The position numbers were made by a program, and so were the translations under genes. A DNA stretch of 43,952 nucleotides from Alphaproteobacteria bacterium HGW-Alphaproteobacteria-3. GTDB lineage: Bacteria; Pseudomonadota; Alphaproteobacteria; Parvibaculales; Parvibaculaceae. Position 1 is the first letter of the stretch; each line of letters begins with the position of its first letter. Below, in pieces: positions 15,909 to 24,442 of the stretch. Under the pieces are notes generated by a model that ran no database searches, was not told the DNA's origin, and was given only the letters and a program-made list of their open reading frames with translations. The stretch spans positions 1 to 43,952 of the forward strand of contig PHEF01000036.1 in assembly GCA_002842875.1 (NCBI GenBank), read 5' to 3'.

Positions 15909-17174
15909 ATGAAATTCACATGGTTCAACCTGATGCCGTGGCCTTATCTGCCGGACGATTTCCGGGAGAAGCATCGGTCTGTCTGGGTCGATATCGACTC
16001 GCGCCTGTTCGACCCCGCCAAGGCGCATGAGGTCTACAACTCCTATATGGACATGCTCGAATATGCGGGCACGCTCGGCTTCGACGGCATCGGCGTCAAC
16101 GAGCATCACCAGAACGGCTATGGCATCATGCCGTCGCCGAACATCATTGCGGCGGGACTGGCGCGGCGGACATCGGATGTCGGCCTCGTGGTGCTCGGCA
16201 ATTCCATCGCTCTCTACAATCCGCCGGTGCGCGTGGCCGAAGAGTTTGCGATGCTCGATTGCATTTCGGGCGGGCGGCTCGTCGCCGGTTTCCCGGTCGG
16301 CACGTCGATGGATACGAATTACTGCTACGGACAGATCCCGGCGCTGACGCGCGAGAAATACCAGGAAGCGCACGATCTGATCCGCCGCGCCTGGTCGGAC
16401 CCCGATCCCTTCGCCTTCAACGGGCGCTACAACAAGTTGCGCCACGTCAATATCTGGCCGCGGCCGATCCAGGACCCGCCGCCGATCCATATTCCCGGCG
16501 GCGGCTCGGTGGAGACCTACGATTTCTGCATCGACAATACCTACAGCTATTCCTATCTCTCCTTTTCTGGATATATCCGGGCGAAGGCGCTGATGCAGGG
16601 CTATTGGGACCGCGTGGCGCAGAGAAACGCGCCGGACGAGAGCCCCTATCGCGCCGGCTTCGCGCAGACGATCTGCGTGGCCGACACGGACGAGGAAGCC
16701 GAACGTCTTTACTCGGAGCATGTCAGCTATTTCTACAATCGCTGCCTGCATGTTTATGGCGGCTTCGCGGACGCGCCGGGATACCGCACGATCAAGACGA
16801 TCCAGACCGGCGCGCTGTCGCAATATGCGCCGCCGATCGGCGGGTATTCCGCACTCACCTGGAAGGACCTGACGGAACAGGGCCATGTGATCGCGGGAAG
16901 CCCCGAGACCGTGCGCCAGCGCATGGAGGACCTCATCAAGGGACTCAATGTCGGCAACATCTTCTGCCTCATGCATGTGGGCAACATGCCGATGGACAAG
17001 TGCATGCACTCGACCAAGCTCTTCGCCGAAAAGGTCATGCCGCATCTGCGCAACATGTTCCCCGACTACAAGGACGACAACCGCTTCTGGTGCAAGCCGC
17101 TGGCAAAGCAGGTGACGCCCGGAAGCCTGCCGGCGGACAAGGAAGTCGCCGCGATGGTGGGAGGGAAGGACTGA
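15909..17174 (+). CDS. Luciferase-like (LLM) flavin-dependent monooxygenase
   Basis: 421 residues. It starts MKFTWFNLMPWPYLPDDF behind GAGAGGAAAA. Family landmarks are GFDGIGVNEHHQNGYGIMPS near 57-76, the GLVVLGNSIALYNPPVRVAEE strand, and SGGRLVAGFPVGTSMDTNY. These enzymes oxidise substrates with reduced flavin (FMNH2 or F420H2) supplied by another protein. The specific substrate is not evident. The downstream hydrolase begins inside its stop codon (TGATG), so the two are co-translated and probably act in sequence, for instance oxygenation followed by ester or C-C bond cleavage. Control is likely through the palindrome at 15833-15848. Confidence 0.88.
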   Translation: MKFTWFNLMPWPYLPDDFREKHRSVWVDIDSRLFDPAKAHEVYNSYMDMLEYAGTLGFDGIGVNEHHQNGYGIMPSPNIIAAGLARRTSDVGLVVLGNSIALYNPPVRVAEEFAMLDCISGGRLVAGFPVGTSMDTNYCYGQIPALTREKYQEAHDLIRRAWSDPDPFAFNGRYNKLRHVNIWPRPIQDPPPIHIPGGGSVETYDFCIDNTYSYSYLSFSGYIRAKALMQGYWDRVAQRNAPDESPYRAGFAQTICVADTDEEAERLYSEHVSYFYNRCLHVYGGFADAPGYRTIKTIQTGALSQYAPPIGGYSALTWKDLTEQGHVIAGSPETVRQRMEDLIKGLNVGNIFCLMHVGNMPMDKCMHSTKLFAEKVMPHLRNMFPDYKDDNRFWCKPLAKQVTPGSLPADKEVAAMVGGKD

Positions 17175-17950
17175 TGGAAACGAAAACGCTTCAAACCCAT
17201 CACGTTCCCGTCCGCTATTTCGAAGGCGGAAAGGGCGAACCTCTCGTCTATCTGCACGGGGCGGGCGGCGTTACGGCGCAAGACCCGTTCCTTGCGAAGC
17301 TCGCGGAGACGCATCACGTCTACGCGCCGCTGCTGCCGGGCTATGGCGACTCGGAGGAATGCGGCGAGTTGCGCGACATGCTCGACATCACGCTCCACAC
17401 ATGGGACGTGGTGGACGCGCTGGGCCTGAAAGACCCGATCCTTGTGGGTCATTCGATGGGCGGCATGATTGCGGCGGAGATGGCCGCCGTCGCGCCGAAC
17501 GACGTGTCGCGGCTCGGGCTCATCTGCCCGGCGGGGCTGTGGCTCGACGAGCATCCCATTCCCGATATTTTCGCGATGCTGCCTTACGAGCTTCCCGCCG
17601 TTCTGTTTCATGACGTGGCGGCGGGCACGGCGCTGATGACGGCGGGCGTGGCGCTCGACGATCCGGAATGGCTGAAGGGCTTCCTCGTGCAGAATGCGCG
17701 ACAGCTCGGCATGGCGGGGAAGATATTGTTCCCCGTGCCGGATCGCGGGCTATCGGAACGTCTCTACCGCGTGAAGGCGAAGACGGTTCTCGTCTGGGGC
17801 GACGGCGACAAGCTGATCGTGCCGGCCTATGCGCATGCGTGGAAGAAGGCAATCGCACAGGCGGAACTCGTGTCGGTTCCGGAGGCGGGGCACATGATCA
17901 CGCTCGAAAAGACGGAGCATGTCGCAAAAGCGATCGCAAAGCTCGGCTAG
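17174..17950 (+). CDS. Alpha/beta hydrolase coupled to the LLM monooxygenase
   Basis: 258 residues. PLVYLHGAGGVT near 23-34, the strand HVYAPLLPGYGDSE near 49-62, the nucleophile elbow GHSMGG near 93-98, GDGDKLIVP with the acid, and EAGHMITLEK with the His. The style is that of meta-cleavage-product hydrolases and related C-C or ester hydrolases. Its ATG overlaps the upstream stop by one base. The pairing with a flavin monooxygenase suggests a short catabolic module; the substrate is unknown. Confidence 0.87.
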   Translation: METKTLQTHHVPVRYFEGGKGEPLVYLHGAGGVTAQDPFLAKLAETHHVYAPLLPGYGDSEECGELRDMLDITLHTWDVVDALGLKDPILVGHSMGGMIAAEMAAVAPNDVSRLGLICPAGLWLDEHPIPDIFAMLPYELPAVLFHDVAAGTALMTAGVALDDPEWLKGFLVQNARQLGMAGKILFPVPDRGLSERLYRVKAKTVLVWGDGDKLIVPAYAHAWKKAIAQAELVSVPEAGHMITLEKTEHVAKAIAKLG

Positions 17951-17999
17951 ACATCAAGAGATCGGCGTCCAAAAACAAAAACAGGCGCGGATAGGAGCG

Positions 18000-18036
18000 A
18001 AGGGCCATCCCGAAAGGAGTGGCCCTTCTGCTTTCG
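18000..18036 (+). terminator. Terminator after the LLM-hydrolase operon
   Basis: AAGGGCCA (18000-18007) pairs with TGGCCCTT (18020-18027) around a 12-nt loop, followed by CTGCTTTC. The T-run is interrupted, so strength is uncertain. Confidence 0.55.
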
Positions 18037-18066
18037 GGGCTGCTTTTGGGGCTGCTTTTGCGACTG
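18031..18066. repeat. Three 12-bp tandem units beside the exporter stop codon
   Basis: CTTTCGGGGCTG, CTTTTGGGGCTG and CTTTTGCGACTG follow each other and end 3 bp from the stop codon of the minus-strand exporter. Read on the minus strand in a different frame from the exporter they would encode KAAP-type repeats. Confidence 0.8.
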
Positions 18067-18069
18067 CCT

Positions 18070-19263
18070 TCAGGCGCCGCGCGCGGAGAGACGGGCGAGC
18101 GTGCCCGCGATGCTCGCGCCGGCAATGACGAGGGCCATGGGGAGCGCCGTGCCGTCGTTGAAGGCGCCGACGAGCCCGCCCGCGACTGCCGCCAGCGCAA
18201 ATTGCAGGATACCGGTGAGGGCGGAGGCGGCGCCGATATAACCGCCGGCGCGCGCCATGGCGGCGGCAATGGCGTTCGCCCCGATGAAGCCGAGGCTCGA
18301 CACGGCCAGAAAGAGGCAGGTGGCGAGCGGATAGAAGGCGCCGGGCATGAGAAGCGTGAAGGCGAGGAGCGCGAGCGCGGCGGCGAGATGCACGGCCATG
18401 GCGAGTTTCAGGATCGTGCGGCTCGAATGGCGGCGCAACAGGAAGGCGTTCACCTGCGCGGCTGCAATGAGGCCGGTCGCGTTCACGCCGAACAAAAGCG
18501 CATATGTATCGGGCGAAAGCCCATGCAGCTCGATGAAGACGAAGGGCGAGCCGGTGATGTAAGCAAACATCGCGGATGAGACGAAGGCATTGGCAAGCGC
18601 GAAGCCCATGAAGGGGCGGTCCGCGCAGAGCGCGAGATAGGCACCCGCGACGGAGCCGAGGCTCAGGCTGCGATGGCGTTTCTCGCGCGGCAATGTTTCG
18701 CCGAGGCCGAAAAGCGCGGCGGGCAGGCAGGCCAAGCCGAAGGCCGCCAGCACCCAGAAGATCATGTGCCATTCGTAATGCGCGACGATGAAGCCGCCGA
18801 TCATGGGCGCGAGAATGGGTGCGAGGCCCATTACCAGCATCAGCAGCGAATAGACCTGCGCGGAGCTGCGTTCGTCGAAGAGATCGCGCACCATGGCGCG
18901 CGAGACGACGATGCCCGCGCAGCCGCCCAGCGCCTGGAGGAGACGCGCGGCGGTGAGGCTTTCGATATCGGGAGCGAGAGCCGCCCATATGGAGGCGCCG
19001 ACATACATCGAGATGCCGACGAGAAGCGGCGGCATGCGGCCCACGCGGTCCGTGATGGGCCCGACCACGCCCTGCCCCACCGCAAGACCTACAAAGAAAA
19101 CGGCCAGCGTCGTCTGCACCGCACCCGGCGCGACGCCGAAGTGATCCGCGATGGCCGGGAAGGCCGGCAGATACATGTCGATGGAAAGAGGCGCGAAGGC
19201 GATCAGCGCGCCGAGGATGGCGATGAAGCGGATGCGGGCGGCGAGGGAGTTCGATGCATTCAC
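18070..19263 (-). CDS. Bcr/CflA-type MFS multidrug exporter
   Basis: 397 residues with twelve hydrophobic segments. It shows the Bcr/CflA hallmarks: FAPLSIDMYLPAFPAIADHF in helix 1, VGPITDRVGRMPPLLVG in loop 2-3 (motif A), and QALGGCAGIVVSRAMVRDLF in the helix 4 region. Such proton antiporters export bicyclomycin, chloramphenicol, sulfonamides or other small molecules; the substrate cannot be told from sequence. Located in the inner membrane. No adjacent regulator. It lies downstream of the acyl-CoA ligase on the same strand, but a palindromic element separates the two. Confidence 0.92.
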   Translation of the reverse strand: MNASNSLAARIRFIAILGALIAFAPLSIDMYLPAFPAIADHFGVAPGAVQTTLAVFFVGLAVGQGVVGPITDRVGRMPPLLVGISMYVGASIWAALAPDIESLTAARLLQALGGCAGIVVSRAMVRDLFDERSSAQVYSLLMLVMGLAPILAPMIGGFIVAHYEWHMIFWVLAAFGLACLPAALFGLGETLPREKRHRSLSLGSVAGAYLALCADRPFMGFALANAFVSSAMFAYITGSPFVFIELHGLSPDTYALLFGVNATGLIAAAQVNAFLLRRHSSRTILKLAMAVHLAAALALLAFTLLMPGAFYPLATCLFLAVSSLGFIGANAIAAAMARAGGYIGAASALTGILQFALAAVAGGLVGAFNDGTALPMALVIAGASIAGTLARLSARGA

Positions 19264-19336
19264 AATAGAGGCAACCTATATGCGTCATGTCCCGCGCCGC
19301 GGAATCCGTCCGAGGTGCGGGACATGACCGGAAAGC

Positions 19337-19391
19337 CACCCCCGCCCCAAACGGCTTGCAGCCGTTTGACCCTCCCCGAGGGGAGGGTGGG
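19337..19391. repeat. Double-hairpin intergenic element
   Basis: Two adjacent hairpins: AAACGGC-TTGCA-GCCGTTT (19349-19367) and CCCTCCCC-GA-GGGGAGGG (19370-19387). Flanking CCACCCCCGCCCC and GGGTGGG can pair around them. This is the layout of common interspersed elements in alphaproteobacteria. It lies between the acyl-CoA ligase stop and the exporter start and may also end transcription. Confidence 0.65.
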
Positions 19392-19426
19392 AAGAGCAAT
19401 GACAGTCAGCCGCGAGAAGTCGCGTT

Positions 19427-21001
19427 TCAGATCTTCTTGTCACCCTGCCAATAGGCATCGCGGATGGTGCGGCGGAGCACCTTGCCCGACGGCATGCGCG
19501 GAAGCTCGGTCACGAAATCGACGGAGCGCGGACGCTGATAGCCCGGCAAGTTGCCGGCGGCGAAGGCGAGGAGTTCCTTCGCCATGTCCTCGTCCGGCCG
19601 GTAGCCCTCGTTCAGCTCGACGACGAGCTTCACCTCCTCACCCCATTCCTCGTTGGGTACGCCGACGGCGGCGGCGTCCGCCACGGCTGGATGTTTCAGC
19701 ACTTCCTGATCGATCTCGGCGGGATAGATGTTCACGCCGCCGGAGATGATGACTTCGGCGCTGCGGCCGGTGAGGAAGAGGAAGCCGTCCTCGTCGATAT
19801 AGCCCATGTCGCCCATGGTGTAGAAATCGCCGCGATAGGCGCCCTCGGTTTTCTCCGGGGCCTTGTAATATTCGAAGCGGCCCTGCTCCGGCGCCTGGAA
19901 ATAGACGGTGCCGACGGCGTTTGCCGGCAGCGGCTTGCCATCCTCGTCATGGATTTCGACGACGACGCCCGGCAGCGGCTTGCCGACGCTGCCCTTCTTT
20001 TTCGGAAACTCATGGCTGTCGATGAAGATGCCGCCGCCTTCCGTCGCCGCGTAATATTCGAAGACGACGGGGCCGAACCAGGCAATCGACCCTTCCTTCA
20101 CATGAACGGGGCAAGGCGCGGCGCCATGCAGAATCCAGCGCAAGGAAGAGGTGTCGTATTTCGCTTTCGTTTCGTCGGGGAGCTGGAGCATCCGGTGCAG
20201 CATGGTGGGCACGACATGCGTATGCGTGATGCCAAGCTCGGCGACGAGGCGGAGCGTTTCCTCCGCGTCCCACTTGTCCATGAGCACGCAGCCGACGCCC
20301 GCATTGAGCGGGAAGGAGAGGTTCAGCGCCAGCGGCGCCGCGTGATAGAGGGGCCCTGTGACGAGCGCGAGATCGCCCTCGCGGAAGGCCGCCGTCTCGG
20401 TGAGCTTCACGAGGAGGGGCGACAGGGGCGCCGCCTGCCTGCGGAAGACGCCCTTGGGATGGCCCGTCGTGCCGGAGGTGTACATCATCTGCGTGCCGAG
20501 GACGGGGTCGGCGAGATTGCTTCCCTCCTCCGCCGCGAGCGCCTCATCATAGGACGAGAAGCCCTCAATCGGCCCACCGACGGCAAGCTTCGCGATCAGC
20601 GCGGGCGCCATTGCCGCCGCCTCCGCGGCGCTCGACCGGAAGCGCGCATCGGCGACAAAGGCCTTCGCCTCGCAGTTTTCGACGATGTAGCCGACTTCCG
20701 ATCCCTTGAGGTGCCAGTTGACCGGCGTCATGCGGAAGCCGCCGCGCTGACAGGCGGCAATCGTTTCCACGAATTCGGGCCTGTTGGAGCACATGAGCGC
20801 GACGGCGTCGCCCGCCTTGAGACCGGCGCGGCGCAGCGCCCGCACCAGCCGGTTCGCCTGTGCATTCAACTCGCCATAGCTGCGGTTGCCCGCCTCCGAG
20901 ACGACAGCCGGGCGATCCGGCGCCTGCGCCGCATGCCAGGCGAGCACCATTCCGGCAGCCGCCGCCTCTTCGCGCGTCCACGCCTCATCCACCACCGACA
21001 T
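19427..21001 (-). CDS. AMP-binding acyl-CoA ligase
   Basis: 524 residues, full length. Activates a carboxylic acid to its acyl-CoA through an acyl-adenylate. The P-loop YTSGTTGHPKG is at 174-184, followed by the EYYAATEGGG motif near 330, the hinge and A8 region FLTGRSAEVIISGGVNIYPA near 420-440, and the catalytic lysine in MPSGKVLRRTIRDAYW near the end. Start ATG at 21001 has a GGAGG site 1-2 nt away and an earlier GGAGGG. Chain-length preference is unknown; the overall style is that of medium/long-chain or bile-acid-type ligases. It serves here as the intact comparison for the broken ligase at 32026-33676. Confidence 0.92.
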   Translation of the reverse strand: MSVVDEAWTREEAAAAGMVLAWHAAQAPDRPAVVSEAGNRSYGELNAQANRLVRALRRAGLKAGDAVALMCSNRPEFVETIAACQRGGFRMTPVNWHLKGSEVGYIVENCEAKAFVADARFRSSAAEAAAMAPALIAKLAVGGPIEGFSSYDEALAAEEGSNLADPVLGTQMMYTSGTTGHPKGVFRRQAAPLSPLLVKLTETAAFREGDLALVTGPLYHAAPLALNLSFPLNAGVGCVLMDKWDAEETLRLVAELGITHTHVVPTMLHRMLQLPDETKAKYDTSSLRWILHGAAPCPVHVKEGSIAWFGPVVFEYYAATEGGGIFIDSHEFPKKKGSVGKPLPGVVVEIHDEDGKPLPANAVGTVYFQAPEQGRFEYYKAPEKTEGAYRGDFYTMGDMGYIDEDGFLFLTGRSAEVIISGGVNIYPAEIDQEVLKHPAVADAAAVGVPNEEWGEEVKLVVELNEGYRPDEDMAKELLAFAAGNLPGYQRPRSVDFVTELPRMPSGKVLRRTIRDAYWQGDKKI

Positions 21002-21028
21002 TCCTCCGCCCTCCGTTGATTTTTGTGC

Positions 21029-21050
21029 GCGCCTTGCTGGCGCCTTTTTT
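21029..21050 (+). terminator. Terminator-like hairpin in a divergent promoter region
   Basis: GCGCC-TTGCT-GGCGC followed by C and six Ts. It lies on the plus strand between the divergent ligase (start 21001) and lpxR-like gene (start 21164), where no plus-strand gene ends. It could shield lpxR from antisense readthrough or act as an attenuator; chance is also possible. Confidence 0.35.
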
Positions 21051-21163
21051 GGTTCGCAATTTCCGTTCATGATTTTGGCATGGTATTGGACAGGCGAGGG
21101 CTCCCCGGCGTCAAGCTGTTCGCGTAGCCTTGGTCCGTATTTTCCCGAAGGATTCCCCGGCGA

Positions 21164-22225
21164 ATGAGATTTCAACTTGCGGCCGCCTTCCTGCTCGGCC
21201 TCACGATATGCGGCTGGACGCAACATGCGCAGGCGCAGCAATTCGCCGGCGGCGACAGGGAATTTCTCACCTTGCAGGTGGAGAACGACCTCTTCGCCAA
21301 CGTCTCGAACACCGACCGGCATTACACGAACGGACTGCAGGCGGCGTGGCTTTCGCGGCCGCAGACGGGGCTGCCCTCCTGGCTTGCCGATTTTTCAGCG
21401 CCGCCGGTCTATTCGCTGCTCTTTCCAACGGGAAACTTCGACAAGAAGAGCCAGCGTATCGGCATTGCGCTCGGGCATGCGATCTTCACGCCGGACGACA
21501 CCGGCACCACGTTTCCCCAGCCGGACGACCGGCCCTATGCCGCGTGGGCACACATGACCTTCTCGTTGCAGAGCGTGCGCGCGAGCAGCATCACAGGCGA
21601 GGCCTGGCAGGACCAGTGGAAGCTCGATCTCGGCGTCGTCGGCCCGGCCGCGCAGGGCGAGTTCGTGCAGAACAACTGGCACGACCTCATCGGCGCGGAA
21701 GAGGCGGAGGGATGGCGGAACCAGATCAGGGACGAGGTGGGGGTCAATCTGAGTTTCGAGCGCGCCTGGCGGAGCTCGACCTTCAACACGCCGAAACTCG
21801 CCGGCCTGCAGACGGATTTCATTCCCTACACGATCGTCTCGCTCGGCAACGTGCAGACCTATGCGGGGCTCGGCGGCACGTTGCGCCTCGGCTTCTCGCT
21901 GCCGGACGATTTCGGCCCGACGCGCATCTATCCGGGCGTCGGCGGATCGGAGTGGTTCGAGCCGTCGGCAGCGGGCTGCAACTGCTATCTCTTCGCGGGC
22001 GTCGAGGGGCGCGGCGTGGCACGCGACATTTTCCTCGACGGCAACACGTTCCGCGAGAGCGCGAGCATCGAGAAGAAGCACTTCGTCTATGACGCGAAGC
22101 TCGGCGCCGTGTTCGTGCTGTGGGATACGCGCGTCGCCTTCACGCATGTCTTCCGGAGCCGCGAATTCGAGGGGCAGGCAAAGCCCGACCAGTTCGGCTC
22201 GGTCTCGGTGAACTTCGCGCTTTGA
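21164..22225 (+). CDS. Lipid A 3'-O-deacylase LpxR-like outer-membrane protein
   Basis: 353 residues. The signal peptide is cut after AQA (near residue 24), and the mature protein is a beta-barrel with alternating strands ending in the aromatic/hydrophobic VSVNFAL. Family landmarks: LQVENDLFANVSNTDRHYTN near 37-56, which holds the Asn-Asp pair and polar residues that form the Salmonella LpxR active site, and DDRPYAAWAHM near 120-130. LpxR removes the 3'-acyloxyacyl chain of lipid A using Ca2+, which lowers immune recognition in pathogens; in a free-living species the role would be envelope remodelling. The gene stands alone, followed by a DUF819 gene after 94 bp. Confidence 0.85.
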   Translation: MRFQLAAAFLLGLTICGWTQHAQAQQFAGGDREFLTLQVENDLFANVSNTDRHYTNGLQAAWLSRPQTGLPSWLADFSAPPVYSLLFPTGNFDKKSQRIGIALGHAIFTPDDTGTTFPQPDDRPYAAWAHMTFSLQSVRASSITGEAWQDQWKLDLGVVGPAAQGEFVQNNWHDLIGAEEAEGWRNQIRDEVGVNLSFERAWRSSTFNTPKLAGLQTDFIPYTIVSLGNVQTYAGLGGTLRLGFSLPDDFGPTRIYPGVGGSEWFEPSAAGCNCYLFAGVEGRGVARDIFLDGNTFRESASIEKKHFVYDAKLGAVFVLWDTRVAFTHVFRSREFEGQAKPDQFGSVSVNFAL

Positions 22226-22319
22226 TCCGCGCGCCGGGCGAGGCGGGAAAGCCGCTTGCGTTCTCCCCGCTCCGCAGCATGATGGGCGCCATCGCCCTTC
22301 AACGCGGAACAAGAAAAAC

Positions 22320-23462
22320 ATGACCCTGCCGCTCATTTCCGCCGACAACACATTCGGCCTCCTGTTCGCGTTTCTCGGGCTCGCGGCCTTCGGCTTCTGG
22401 TCGGAGCGGACAAGGCTCGGGCAATGGATATCCGGCGTGATCCTGACGATCCTCGCGGGCACGCTCGCCGCCAATCTGCGCATCGTGCCTTTCGCGTCGG
22501 ATTTCCACGACATGGTGTGGGGCTATGCGGTGCCGCTCGCCATTCCGCTGCTGCTGTTCAAGGCGGACCTGAAAAAGATCCTGCCGGAAAGCGGCATGAT
22601 GCTTCTCGCTTTCGTCATTGCCGTCATCGGCACGATTGCGGGCGTGCTCGTTGGCTTCGCGCTGATCGACATGGGGCCGCAGGGGCATCTCGTCGCCGGA
22701 GCGTTGGGCGCGAGCTGGATCGGCGGGTCGATGAACTTCGCCGCCGTTTCCCAGGCGACGGGGCTGAGCGAGAACGGCGCGCTGACCGCCGCGACGGCGG
22801 CCGCCGACAATGTGATGGCGACCTTCTTCATCGCGCTGCTGCTTGTGCTGCCGGGATGGAAACTCCTCACGCGCTTTATTCCCTCCGCGATCATCGAAGC
22901 GGAAGAAGAACATCACGCGCATGAAGACGAGGAGGAAAAGCCCACGCTCGACATGGGCGCGCTGGCGCTGCTGCTGTTCCTTTCCGCCGCCTGCTGCTTC
23001 ACGGGCTTCGAGGTGGCGGCGCTTCTCGGCATTCCGAAATTCGGCGTGCTCTTCGTCACCATCGCGGCACTTCTCGTCGCCAATCTTTTCCCGCGGCAGA
23101 TGGCGCGGCTGCATGGCGGCTTCGATCTCGGCATGTTCTTCATGTATGTGTTTTTCGGCGTGATCGGCGCGGCGGCCGACGTCGTGCTGATGGTGCAGAC
23201 GGCGCTGCCGATCTTCGGCTTCGTCTTCATCATGGCGTCGGTGCATCTCGCCGTTGTGCTCACCGGCGCGAAGCTCTTCCGGATCGACCTTGCCGAGGCG
23301 CTCGTCATTTCGAATGCAGTGGCGGTCGGCCCGGCGACGGCAGCGGCCATGGCGGCGGGGCGGCGCTGGCGCGCGCTGGTGACGCCCGGCGTCATGCTCG
23401 GCGTGCTCGGCTATGCGGTGGCGAATTTCGCGGGGGTGGCGCTGGCGCAGTGGCTGGGGTGA
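22320..23462 (+). CDS. DUF819-family membrane protein (YjcL-like)
   Basis: 380 residues with about ten hydrophobic segments. Recognised by AIPLLLFKADLKKILPES near 75-92, LGASWIGGSMNFAAVSQATG near 128-147 and ATAAADNVMATFF near 157-169, all typical of the DUF819 family, whose function is not established; resemblance to sodium/anion symporters is only structural. A His/Glu-rich cytoplasmic loop (EAEEEHHAHEDEEEK near 192-206) splits the protein and could bind metal. Start ATG at 22320 follows CGGAACAAGAAAAAC, with no strong ribosome site. Confidence 0.8.
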   Translation: MTLPLISADNTFGLLFAFLGLAAFGFWSERTRLGQWISGVILTILAGTLAANLRIVPFASDFHDMVWGYAVPLAIPLLLFKADLKKILPESGMMLLAFVIAVIGTIAGVLVGFALIDMGPQGHLVAGALGASWIGGSMNFAAVSQATGLSENGALTAATAAADNVMATFFIALLLVLPGWKLLTRFIPSAIIEAEEEHHAHEDEEEKPTLDMGALALLLFLSAACCFTGFEVAALLGIPKFGVLFVTIAALLVANLFPRQMARLHGGFDLGMFFMYVFFGVIGAAADVVLMVQTALPIFGFVFIMASVHLAVVLTGAKLFRIDLAEALVISNAVAVGPATAAAMAAGRRWRALVTPGVMLGVLGYAVANFAGVALAQWLG

Positions 23463-23478
23463 ACCTTTTCTCCTTCCG

Positions 23479-23577
23479 CGTCATGGCCCGGCCCTTCTTT
23501 GACTTTATTGGCGGGCCATCCACGCCTTTGGCTACAAAAGAAAGACGTGGATGACCCGCATAAAGCGGGTCATGACG
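23479..23577. repeat. About 100-bp imperfect inverted repeat
   Basis: The left arm reads CGTCATGGCCCGGC... GGCGGGCCATCCACG. The right arm is its imperfect reverse complement, CGTGGATGACCCGC... GCGGGTCATGACG. Outer ends are CGTCATG/CATGACG. It fills the gap between the DUF819 stop and the enoyl-CoA hydratase leader. Elements of this design are abundant in Hyphomicrobiales chromosomes (known family behaviour). The transcript would fold into one long hairpin that could end or stabilise mRNA. Confidence 0.75.
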
Positions 23578-23665
23578 ATTTAAGATAAGGGCGATGAGTT
23601 TGCCCCCTCTCCCCAATCCCGATAGAACAGCCGAAATCAAATTCGCACTTTCCCGGAGAGACCCC

Positions 23666-24442
23666 ATGTCCGAGCCCGTCATCCTTGTCGAAAAATCAGG
23701 CGCCATCGCGACCGTGACGCTCAACCGGCCGGGCGCGATGAATGCGCTGTCGCGCGACCTGCGGCTCGCGATTGCCGAAACCTTCGAGGCGCTGGAGGCG
23801 GACGCCGACATTCGCGTCGCGATCCTGACCGGCGCGGGCATGGCCTTCTGCGCGGGGCTCGACCTGAAGGAACTCGGGAGCGATAAGGGCGGCGTCAACG
23901 CGACCGTCGGCGACAAGGACCCGGTGACCTCCATCGGCCGGTTTTCCGGCCCGGTCATCGGCGCGATCAACGGCGTTGCGATCACGGGTGGCTTCGAGCT
24001 GGCGCTCGCCTGCGACGTTCTCGTCTGTTCGGAGAATGCGCGCTTCGCCGATACGCATGCGCGCGTCGGCATCCTGCCGGGCTGGGGGCTGAGCCAGAAA
24101 CTCTCGCGCGCCATCGGCATCTACCGCGCGAAGGAACTCTCGCTCACGGGCAACTTCCTCTCCGCGCAACAGGCGGAAGACTGGGGCATGATCAATCGCG
24201 TGGTGACGGCGGAAGAATTGCTGCCCGTCGCGCGCAAGCTCGCAGAGGACATGCTGAGCGTGGTCCCGGAATGCCTGCCCGCCTACAAGAAGCTCATCGA
24301 TGACGGCTTTGCGGAAAGCTTCGGCGAGGGCTTGAAGACGGAGCGGAAAGTCTCGAACGCCGCCAACAAGGCGGTGACGCCGGACGCCATCGCCGAACGC
24401 CGCGCGGGGATTCAGAGCCGGGGGAAAGAGCAGACGAGCTAG
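23666..24442 (+). CDS. Enoyl-CoA hydratase/isomerase family
   Basis: 258 residues, crotonase fold. The oxyanion-hole and CoA motifs are FCAGLDLKELG near 67-77 and GAINGVAITGGFELALACDV near 103-122. The first catalytic Glu is present (GGFELA). The second, normally in a PEI motif, is replaced: the segment reads FADTHARVGILPGWGLS, with His at the aligned position. This is a recurrent subfamily whose reaction may not be ordinary hydration. Start at 23666 (MSEPVILVEK) has a GGAG site; a longer frame to 23594 reads through leader sequence. It probably works in fatty-acid or related CoA-thioester degradation. Confidence 0.88.
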   Translation: MSEPVILVEKSGAIATVTLNRPGAMNALSRDLRLAIAETFEALEADADIRVAILTGAGMAFCAGLDLKELGSDKGGVNATVGDKDPVTSIGRFSGPVIGAINGVAITGGFELALACDVLVCSENARFADTHARVGILPGWGLSQKLSRAIGIYRAKELSLTGNFLSAQQAEDWGMINRVVTAEELLPVARKLAEDMLSVVPECLPAYKKLIDDGFAESFGEGLKTERKVSNAANKAVTPDAIAERRAGIQSRGKEQTS

